Of a stretch of DNA of 5,044 nt, positions 1-4,781 are shown one piece after another; position 1 is the stretch's first letter; each line of letters opens with the position of its first letter. This DNA is from Phyllobacteriaceae bacterium (GTDB lineage Bacteria; Pseudomonadota; Alphaproteobacteria; Rhizobiales; Ancalomicrobiaceae): NCBI GenBank assembly GCA_012517025.1, contig JAAYVT010000719.1, positions 1-5,044 of the forward strand, in the 5' to 3' direction. The notes below the pieces were generated by a model. The model searched no databases. It saw only the letters and a list, made by a program, of their open reading frames with translations, and had not been told where the DNA came from. Both the position numbers and the translations under genes were made by a program.

Positions 1-18
1 ATCCCTTGGCTCACGAGG

Positions 19-114
19 TCTCCCGGGCTTTTGTCCCGCCGTGCCCCCGAGGGATGTCTCTCCCCGGGGTTGCAGCTCTCGGACCAGCACCTCGAACCGA
101 GGTCGGAACCCTAG
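19..114 (-). promoter_or_regulatory. Guanidine-I riboswitch (ykkC-yxkD class) aptamer
   Basis: Read on the minus strand, this stretch carries the conserved blocks of the guanidine-I aptamer in the right order. CTAGGGTTCCG is at 114-104, CTGGTCCGAGAG is at about 87-76, and ACGGCGGGACAAAAGCCCGG followed by GAGA runs from 42 to 19. Between the first two blocks is a perfect 6-bp hairpin (ACCTCG/CGAGGT, 89-103). Between the second and third is a variable G/C-rich hairpin (about 45-70). These blocks are diagnostic for the class that binds free guanidinium and switches on genes for guanidine export or breakdown (Gdx/SugE small multidrug exporters, guanidine or urea carboxylase-type enzymes, ABC transporters). 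The aptamer points left, so the controlled gene starts beyond position 1; only about 18 nt of the expression platform is visible. No convincing sigma-70 promoter was found between 115 and 205. The class call rests on recalled consensus sequence and was not computed. Confidence 0.93.
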
Positions 115-205
115 CCGCAAACTCTGCCGCGAAGCGTGACCGAGATCGCGGGTCGAGGCAAGACGACGGGTGCCCAAATTTCATGCAGGCCGCGACGTCG
201 GGCAG

Positions 206-1711
206 TCATCGCCCGCCGGCGGGAACGGCGCGCGGATGCGGCCCGGTGCCGGTGTCGACCACCTCCGGCCGGCTCGCATCGACCGGGCGCCTCCAGCCGC
301 CGCCGAGCGCCTTGGCCAGCGCGACGTGATCGGTCGCCGTCAGCACGCGGCTGGCGATGAGCGTGTCCTCGGCGGTGTAGAGCGATCGTTCGGCGTCCAG
401 CACGTCGAGGAAACTCGTCGAGCCGGAGACGTAGAGCGCCCGCGACAGGTCCGCCGCGCGGCGATAGGAGGCGACCGCCGCGGCGAGCCGCGCTGCGCGC
501 GCCTTCTCCCGCGACGTCGCGACCAGCGCGTTCTCGACGTCCTCGAGCGCGGTGAGGACGGTGGCGCGGAACGCCAGCAGGGATTGGTCGCGCGCCGCCG
601 CCGAGGCGTCGCGCGCGGCGACCAGCCGTCCACCTTCGAAGAACGGCACGGTGAGGCTCGGTCCCCACGACCAGGCGATGGTCGATCCCTTGCCGAGATC
701 GCCCGGACGGGTCGCTGTGGTGGAGATCGAGCCGGTCAGCGACACCGAGGGGTAGAGCGCCGCCTCCGAGGCGGCGAGGGAGGCGGTCGATTGTGCCACT
801 CGCCGTTCCGCCGCCCGCACGTCCGGGCGAGCGGTGAGGACGTCGGCCGGGACGCCGACCGGCAGACGGTGGTGCGGCAGCGGGATCGGCCGGGGACGGC
901 GCAACGTGTCGGCGAGGGCGCCCGGTTCCCGGCCGGTCAGGACCGACAGGCGATGCACCGCCTGCGCTTCGGCGATCTCCAGCGTCGGGATGCCGGCCTC
1001 GGTGGTCGCCGCCGCGGCCTCCGCCTTGGTGCCGTCGACCGCCGAGGCGGTGCCGGCGTCGAGCCGGGTCCGGGTCAGCGCCGCCGTCTCGCGCTGCGAC
1101 CGGGCGGTGCGGCGGGCGAGTTCGACCCGCGCCTGATCGCCGCGCAGCTCGACGTAGGTGGTCGCGACGTCGCCGACGAGTGTCAGCAGCACCGCGTCGA
1201 GATCCGCCTCGCTCGCCGCCGCGCCGGCGCTCGCCGCCTCGACGGCGCGGGCGTTCGCCCCGAACAGGTCGATCTCCCAACTCGCGTCGAACCCGGTTTG
1301 GAACAGGCTGCCGACGGCGGTCGCGCCTTTGGTGGCGGTCTGCCGGCGGGTCGCCGACGCCGATCCGTCGAGGCTCGGCAGCAGGCCGCCGATCGCCTCG
1401 CGACGCAGCGCGCGCGCCTCGCGCACCTTCGCCGTCGCCGTCCGCACGTCGAGATTGTCGGCGACGGCGCGGGCGACGAGGTCGTCGAGCAACGGATCGC
1501 CGAGGTCGCGCCACCATTCGCCGAGCACCGCCGCGGTGGTCGCCGTCTCGCCGCCGGCGCCGTGCCAGCGCGCCGGCAGCGTCGTGTCGGTCGAAGTGGC
1601 GTCCGGTCCGACCGCGCAACCGGCGAGCAGCAGCAGCCCGAGCAGGGCGAGGACACGGCGCGGGAGCACGGCCGAATCGCAACGAGACGCCGGGCGGTTC
1701 GGCAAGTGCAT
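206..1711 (-). CDS. Outer-membrane efflux lipoprotein, OprM/NodT (RND-type outer membrane factor) family
   Basis: This is a TolC-like outer-membrane channel protein that would form the exit duct of a tripartite efflux pump. The 501-residue length suits the family. The N-terminus is a lipoprotein signal: basic residues RR, a leucine-rich core, then the lipobox LLAGC with Cys32 as the lipidation site. It is followed by AVGPD, the usual start of mature OprM/NodT proteins. Next come a WW..LGDPLLDDLV segment and two outer-membrane-efflux repeats. The second contains the typical stretch LTARPDVRAAERRVAQS followed by alanine-rich helix and YPSVSLTGSIS. The start is uncertain: ATG at 1711 gives the most compact signal peptide, but in-frame ATGs at 1762 and 1792 are open and none has a strong ribosome binding site. 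The adaptor and inner-membrane pump genes that usually accompany it are not in the window; the upstream neighbour is the PepSY gene, 118 nt away on the same strand. The substrate cannot be told. Confidence 0.93.
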   Translation of the reverse strand: MHLPNRPASRCDSAVLPRRVLALLGLLLLAGCAVGPDATSTDTTLPARWHGAGGETATTAAVLGEWWRDLGDPLLDDLVARAVADNLDVRTATAKVREARALRREAIGGLLPSLDGSASATRRQTATKGATAVGSLFQTGFDASWEIDLFGANARAVEAASAGAAASEADLDAVLLTLVGDVATTYVELRGDQARVELARRTARSQRETAALTRTRLDAGTASAVDGTKAEAAAATTEAGIPTLEIAEAQAVHRLSVLTGREPGALADTLRRPRPIPLPHHRLPVGVPADVLTARPDVRAAERRVAQSTASLAASEAALYPSVSLTGSISTTATRPGDLGKGSTIAWSWGPSLTVPFFEGGRLVAARDASAAARDQSLLAFRATVLTALEDVENALVATSREKARAARLAAAVASYRRAADLSRALYVSGSTSFLDVLDAERSLYTAEDTLIASRVLTATDHVALAKALGGGWRRPVDASRPEVVDTGTGPHPRAVPAGGR

Positions 1712-1829
1712 GGAAAGAGGTTCCGAATCGGGACGAGAGCGACGCGACGGACGAGTGCTCATCCCTTTACGACGTCGCCGCGTCGAACGCACGCGCGAAC
1801 CGTGGCGGCGGCGTCCGCGCGGGGTGCGC

Positions 1830-2132
1830 TCAATCGTCGTCGTTTCGCCCGTCGTGGTGACGGCGCTCGCCGTGGTCGCCGTCGACCCGCTCCAGCGTCG
1901 CCGGATCGAAGCGGATCTTGGCGGCCCGCCCCTGCGCGTCGCGCACGACCACGCCGTAGCAGCCGTCGTGGGAGCGGATGGCCTCGACCGTCAGACCCTC
2001 GCTCTCGAGCTTCCTCTGCAACACCTCGCGCGGCTGCCAATCGGTGAGCGGCACGGTGCAATGGTCGTCGGCGAAGGCGGGGATCGCCGCGACCGACGCG
2101 AAGAGGACGAGCAACACGGCTTTGAAGGACAC
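1830..2132 (-). CDS. Small secreted PepSY-domain protein
   Basis: This is a 100-residue protein with a clear Sec signal peptide (residues 1-21, cleavage expected after AFA). One PepSY-like domain follows (about 30-84): WQPREVLQRKLESEGLTVEAI, then GCYGVVVRDAQGRAAKIRFDP, the helix-plus-strands pattern of the PepSY_2 type. Mature Cys25 and Cys58 could form a disulfide. The last 15 residues are rich in His, Arg and Asp (HGERRHHDGRNDDD). The start is GTG at 2132, chosen because GGGAG sits 6 nt upstream (2139-2143) and the signal peptide begins there. It is transcribed divergently from the response regulator at 2265, an arrangement common for small PepSY proteins beside two-component systems, and the shared 132-nt intergenic region holds one copy of the proposed operator. 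PepSY domains are thought to act as periplasmic binding or inhibitory modules; the ligand here is unknown. It may be co-regulated with, or sensed by, the neighbouring kinase (inference). Confidence 0.88.
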   Translation of the reverse strand: MSFKAVLLVLFASVAAIPAFADDHCTVPLTDWQPREVLQRKLESEGLTVEAIRSHDGCYGVVVRDAQGRAAKIRFDPATLERVDGDHGERRHHDGRNDDD

Positions 2133-2175
2133 GGCGGGCTCCCGATCGGCGATCTCGACACATCACCACGTCCAC

Positions 2176-2193
2176 CTGACGGCAGGCTGAACG
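2176..2193 (+). promoter_or_regulatory. Proposed response-regulator operator, copy 1 (CTGACG-N5-CTGAACG)
   Basis: CTGACG, five bases (GCAGG), then CTGAACG lies between the divergent PepSY (2132) and response-regulator (2265) genes. The CTGA cores repeat every 11 bp, as expected for a tandem OmpR/PhoB-type dimer on one face of the helix. The same bipartite motif occurs at 4297-4314 and, inverted, at 4328-4345. One further register upstream (2165-2170, ACCACG) is a degenerate half-site that may extend the array. It ends 71 nt before the response-regulator ATG and begins 44 nt from the PepSY start, so it could serve both promoters. Binding by the regulator encoded at 2265 is inferred. Confidence 0.6.
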
Positions 2194-2200
2194 CCGCGAC

Positions 2201-2222
2201 GAAAATCCGGGAAGCGATTTTC
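2201..2222. repeat. Inverted repeat in the response-regulator upstream region
   Basis: GAAAATC (2201-2207) and GATTTTC (2216-2222) are perfect 7-bp inverted arms around an 8-nt spacer. They form the only A/T-rich patch in the divergent intergenic region. It starts 8 bp after the proposed operator and ends 42 nt before the response-regulator ATG. It could overlap the -10 region of the promoter, be a second protein-binding site or form a leader hairpin; the sequence does not decide between these. No canonical -10/-35 pair could be set with confidence. Confidence 0.35.
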
Positions 2223-2264
2223 CCCGGAATGTCCGAAACTGTCACCACAGCGAAGAGGCGAAGC

Positions 2265-2936
2265 ATGCGCATCCTTTCGGTCGAAGACGATCCGGTGCTC
2301 GGACAGGCGGTGAAGGACCAGATCGTCGCCGAGGGCCATTCCGCCGATGGGGTGCGGGACCTCGCGGCGGCGGATCTGGCGATCCGTTCCGCCGTCTTCG
2401 ATCTCGTCCTGCTCGATCTGATGCTGCCCGACGGGCGCGGTCTCGACTTCCTCAAGACCCGCCGCACCGCCGGCGACGTCACGCCGGTGATCGTCCTGAC
2501 CGCCCGCGACCAGATCTCCGACCGCATCGCCGCCCTCGACGCCGGCGCCGACGACTACCTCGTCAAACCCTTCGATCTCGCCGAGCTCTCCGCCCGCATC
2601 CGCGCCGTCGGCCGCCGCTATTCCGGCAACCCCAACCCGCTCCTCACCCTCGGCGACCTCGACGTCGACCTCGCCGCCCGCTCGGTCCATCGCGCCGGCC
2701 GCCCGGTGTCGCTGACGGCGCGTGAATGGTCGTTGTTCGAGGCCTTCGTGCAACGCCCCAACCAGCTCCTCTCCAAGGCGCAGCTGGAAGAGCGGCTCTA
2801 TTCCTTCGACGCCGAGGTGGAGAGCAACACCATCGAGGTCTACGTCGCGCGCCTGCGCAAGAAGCTCGGGGCGGAGACGATCGAGACGGTGCGCGGCATG
2901 GGCTATCGGCTGGGCACGCCGGGAGTGACGTCGTGA
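2265..2936 (+). CDS. OmpR/PhoB-family two-component response regulator
   Basis: This 223-residue cytoplasmic DNA-binding regulator is activated by phosphorylation. The receiver domain (about 1-112) has all key residues: acidic pocket Glu7-Asp8-Asp9, phosphoacceptor Asp51 in LLDLMLPDG, switch Thr79 and invariant Lys101 in the YLVKPF motif. A winged-helix C-terminal domain (about 127-216) ends with the classic recognition helix and wing: SNTIEVYVARLRKKLG followed by IETVRGMGYRL. The length is normal for the OmpR class, and it most resembles QseB/TctD-type members. The ATG at 2265 is supported by GAGG 6 nt upstream (2255-2258) and by the receiver domain starting at once (MRILSVEDD). The same frame stays open upstream without coding character. 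Its stop TGA overlaps the GTG start of the kinase, so the two are translationally coupled cognate partners. Autoregulation through the motif at 2176-2193 is likely but inferred. Confidence 0.96.
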   Translation: MRILSVEDDPVLGQAVKDQIVAEGHSADGVRDLAAADLAIRSAVFDLVLLDLMLPDGRGLDFLKTRRTAGDVTPVIVLTARDQISDRIAALDAGADDYLVKPFDLAELSARIRAVGRRYSGNPNPLLTLGDLDVDLAARSVHRAGRPVSLTAREWSLFEAFVQRPNQLLSKAQLEERLYSFDAEVESNTIEVYVARLRKKLGAETIETVRGMGYRLGTPGVTS

Positions 2937-4300
2937 GAGAGGCACCGGCCGCGCCGGTGCGCCGGCGCCATTGGAGCCTGCGCCGACGGCTGGGCATCGG
3001 CCTGGTGCTCGCGGTATCGGTGCTGTGGCTCGCCGCCGCGACGGTCGCCGGCTTGGTGCTCCGCCGCGAGATCGACGAGGTCTTCGACAGCGCCCTGCAG
3101 GAGGTGGCGCAACGCATCCTGCCGCTGGCCTATTCGGAGTTCCTGTCGCGCGAGGCCGGCGACGCCACCCAGCATCTGCCGCCGATCGGTCCGCATCGCG
3201 AGTTCATCACCTACGTGGTGCGCGATCAGGACGGCAAGGTCCTGCTGCAGTCGAGCGACGCCGAGCCGGCCCGTGTCCCGGTGGATCTGCCGTCCGGCTT
3301 CGCGACCGAGGCGGGGCTCCGCTTCTACACCGAGGCGGCGGTGCGCGGCACCATCGTGGTGACGACGATCGAGGATCTCCGCCACCGCCGCGACACCGTC
3401 GGCGCCGCGGTCGAGGCGCTGGTCTGGCCGCTCGCCGCGCTGGTGCCGGTGGCGCTGCTGGCGGTGTTTCTGCTCGGACGGGCGAGCCTCAAGCCGATCC
3501 TGTCGTTCCGCCGCGCGATCGCGGCGCGCGGACGCGGCAACCTGTCGGCGCTCGACGTCGGCGACCTGCCCGACGAGATCGCACCGATCGCCGTCGCCGT
3601 CGACGCGCTGATCGCGCGTCTGCGCAACGCCCTCGAGGCGGAGCGCAGCTTCACCGCCAACGCCGCCCACGAACTGAGGACGCCGCTCGCCGCGGCGCTC
3701 GCCCAGACCCAGCGGCTGCTCTCCGAGCTCACCGAGGACAAGGACCGGGATCGCGCCCGTGCCGTCGTCCACTCGCTGCGCCGCTTGTCGAACCTCGCCG
3801 AGAAGCTGTTGCAGCTGGCCAAGGCGGAAGGCGGCGGGCTGCTCGCCGAGACGGCGTCGCCGCTCGCCCCGGTGCTGCGCCTGGTGATCGAGGAGATCGA
3901 TCGTCGTTTCGACGTCGCCGACCGCCTCGTCGTGGCGATCGAGTGCGACGGCGGTCGCTCCGACGTCGATCCCGACGCCTTCGCCATCCTCGCCCGCAAC
4001 CTGATCGAGAACGCGCTGAAACACGGCACCGCCGAGGGTCCGGTCGTCGTCCGCCTGCGCGACGGCCTCTTCGAGGTCGAGAACGACGCGCCGCCGACCG
4101 CCCCGGAGCGGCTGGCGAGCCTGACCCGCCGGTTCGAGCGCGGGGCGACCACGGCGGAAGGGGCGGGGCTCGGCCTCGCCATCGCCTCCGCGGTGTGCGC
4201 CGGCGTCGGCACGACGCTCGAGCTGACGTCGCCGGTGCCGGGGCGCGCCGACGGTTTCCTCGCCCGCATCCGTCTGCCGGTGGTCGGTCAAGAAAGCTGA
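2933..4300 (+). CDS. Membrane sensor histidine kinase, partner of the upstream response regulator
   Basis: This 455-residue inner-membrane kinase would phosphorylate the regulator encoded just upstream. Its order is: basic cytoplasmic N-terminus (1-20); transmembrane helix 1 (about 21-43); periplasmic sensor domain of about 120 residues; transmembrane helix 2 (about 164-182); HAMP-like linker (183-235); dimerisation helix with His246 in HELRTPL; HATPase domain. The HATPase has a normal N-box (NLIENALKHG, 356-365) and G2 box (GAGLGLAIA, 410-418). The region where DxGxG is expected reads VENDAPPTAP (382-391), so the usual Asp/Gly pattern is missing; this is a degenerate but not obviously dead ATP lid. 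Overall it resembles the QseC/TctE class. The start is GTG at 2933, overlapping the regulator stop, with GGGAG at 2921-2925 as ribosome binding site. The stop codon lies inside copy 2 of the proposed operator. The signal sensed is unknown. Confidence 0.95.
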   Translation: MREAPAAPVRRRHWSLRRRLGIGLVLAVSVLWLAAATVAGLVLRREIDEVFDSALQEVAQRILPLAYSEFLSREAGDATQHLPPIGPHREFITYVVRDQDGKVLLQSSDAEPARVPVDLPSGFATEAGLRFYTEAAVRGTIVVTTIEDLRHRRDTVGAAVEALVWPLAALVPVALLAVFLLGRASLKPILSFRRAIAARGRGNLSALDVGDLPDEIAPIAVAVDALIARLRNALEAERSFTANAAHELRTPLAAALAQTQRLLSELTEDKDRDRARAVVHSLRRLSNLAEKLLQLAKAEGGGLLAETASPLAPVLRLVIEEIDRRFDVADRLVVAIECDGGRSDVDPDAFAILARNLIENALKHGTAEGPVVVRLRDGLFEVENDAPPTAPERLASLTRRFERGATTAEGAGLGLAIASAVCAGVGTTLELTSPVPGRADGFLARIRLPVVGQES

Positions 4301-4314
4301 CGCGGAGCTGAACG
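4297..4314 (+). promoter_or_regulatory. Proposed response-regulator operator, copy 2, overlapping the kinase stop codon
   Basis: CTGACG, five bases (CGGAG), then CTGAACG matches copy 1 at all 13 fixed positions. The TGA at 4298-4300 is both the kinase stop codon and part of the first half-site. It faces copy 3 (4328-4345) across 13 bp. The pair lies upstream of the His/Asp-rich gene at 4393. A regulator site here would allow separate expression of the small-protein operon from an internal promoter; this is inferred. Confidence 0.55.
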
Positions 4315-4327
4315 GGCGCGGGCGCTC

Positions 4328-4345
4328 CGTTCAGGTGGACGTCAG
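4328..4345 (-). promoter_or_regulatory. Proposed response-regulator operator, copy 3, inverted relative to copy 2
   Basis: On the minus strand this reads CTGACG, TCCAC, CTGAACG, again identical to copies 1 and 2 at the 13 fixed positions. With copy 2 it makes an inverted arrangement centred near 4321. The innermost arms CTGAACGG (4308-4315) and CCGTTCAG (4327-4334) are a perfect 8-bp inverted repeat, and the outer CTGACG/CGTCAG arms add 6 bp. It ends 47 nt before the ATG at 4393. If transcribed, the same bases could fold into an RNA hairpin after the kinase gene, but no T-run follows, so it is not a standard intrinsic terminator. Confidence 0.55.
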
Positions 4346-4364
4346 GCGACGCCCGCACTGTGGC

Positions 4365-4382
4365 CCGGTTCCCTCGAACCGG
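4365..4382 (+). promoter_or_regulatory. Leader hairpin overlapping the ribosome binding site of the gene at 4393
   Basis: CCGGTTC (4365-4371) and GAACCGG (4376-4382) form a perfect 7-bp stem with a 4-nt loop. The 3' arm includes the first two bases of the GGAG ribosome binding site (4381-4384). Flanking GGC/GCC could extend the stem past a small internal loop. Such a structure could dampen translation initiation at ATG 4393, but in DNA this GC-rich it may be chance. Confidence 0.3.
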
Positions 4383-4392
4383 AGCCCATCCG

Positions 4393-4740
4393 ATGAAGAA
4401 ATCCCTCCTCCTCGCCGGTGTCTTCCTGCTCGGCGCCGCCTCGGTCGGCGGCGCCCTCGCCGCCGGCGACCTTCTCGACCGTCACCACGGCCCCCGCGCC
4501 GAGGCGACCGGCCTCTCCCGCTTCGGCGACACCTTCCGCGTCGCCGACGACGATCATCACCGCCGCCGCGACGGCGAGCATCATCGCTCCCGTCACGACG
4601 ACGACGAAGACGACGACGACGAGGGCGGCCGCGCCGGCGCCGGTCGGCCGTCGGTGACCGGGACGACCGACCCCGCCGCGCCGGTGCCCGACAACGGCCT
4701 CTTCCAGGGCAAGGCCCGCCCCAAGGTCGAAGTCAACTGA
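4393..4740 (+). CDS. Small secreted His/Asp/Arg-rich protein of unknown function
   Basis: I do not recognise a named family. The 115-residue product has a strong Sec signal peptide (MKKSLLLAGVFLLG..., cleavage expected around residues 23-24 after ALA/ALAA), so the mature protein is periplasmic. Residues 52-77 are extremely charged: DDDHH, RRRDGEHHRSRH, then DDDEDDDDE. Seven histidines (31, 32, 55, 56, 63, 64, 68) beside long Asp/Glu runs suggest divalent-metal or proton binding, but no defined metal site is visible. The C-terminus (NGLFQGKARPKVEVN, 101-115) is compact and not low-complexity, so it is probably the conserved functional end. The ATG at 4393 is preferred because GGAG lies 8 nt upstream and the signal peptide begins there; an in-frame GTG at 4360 would precede it. 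It follows the kinase by 92 nt and precedes the DUF2271 gene by 41 nt, so it is probably the first gene of an operator-controlled operon. Confidence 0.82.
   Translation: MKKSLLLAGVFLLGAASVGGALAAGDLLDRHHGPRAEATGLSRFGDTFRVADDDHHRRRDGEHHRSRHDDDEDDDDEGGRAGAGRPSVTGTTDPAAPVPDNGLFQGKARPKVEVN
4597..4623 (+). repeat. GAC/GAA codon repeat encoding a poly-acidic run
   Basis: Nine consecutive acidic codons (seven GAC, one GAA, one GAG) encode DDDEDDDDE inside the small secreted protein. The near-perfect trinucleotide repeat could change length by slippage without breaking the frame. The opposite strand reads as poly-Ser, which gives a spurious open frame there. Confidence 0.7.
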
Positions 4741-4781
4741 CGACCGCGCCGGCCATTCCCCTTTCCGACAGGAATTCCCCG

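Noticed and set aside
89..103. GGTTCGA and a hairpin resembling a tRNA T-arm
   Set aside because: No acceptor, D or anticodon arm surrounds it, and it is fully explained as a variable hairpin of the riboswitch aptamer.
133..161. Possible minus-strand promoter for the riboswitch (TTGCCT, 17 bp, CACGCT)
   Set aside because: The spacing is right, but the -10 matches the consensus at only two positions; too weak to annotate.
198..218. Short stem at the end of the efflux gene (CGGGC/GCCCG) as a terminator
   Set aside because: It has only 5 bp and no T-run on the minus strand, so it is not a credible intrinsic terminator.
170..2047. Long plus-strand open frame of about 625 codons opposite the efflux and PepSY genes
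   Set aside because: It is the antisense of two well-recognised genes. Its product is Arg/Gly/Ala-rich without domains, as expected for stop-free shadow frames in GC-rich DNA.
1158..2264. In-frame upstream extension of the response regulator
   Set aside because: The frame stays open because stops are rare here, but the extension runs through genes on the other strand. The receiver domain starts exactly at ATG 2265, which has a good ribosome binding site.
2712..2729. CTGACG followed by a TGAA-containing segment inside the response-regulator gene as a fourth operator copy
   Set aside because: The second half-site is poorly matched and out of register; it is coding sequence for a conserved winged-helix segment.
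2903..4291. Minus-strand open frame of about 462 codons opposite the kinase
   Set aside because: It is a low-complexity Arg/Gln/Gly/Asp-rich translation antisense to a kinase with all domains in order, so a shadow frame.
4297..4345. Rho-independent terminator after the kinase gene
   Set aside because: The stem is good but no T-run follows it, and both arms match the motif copy at 2176-2193, which is not part of a hairpin; a regulator site explains it better.
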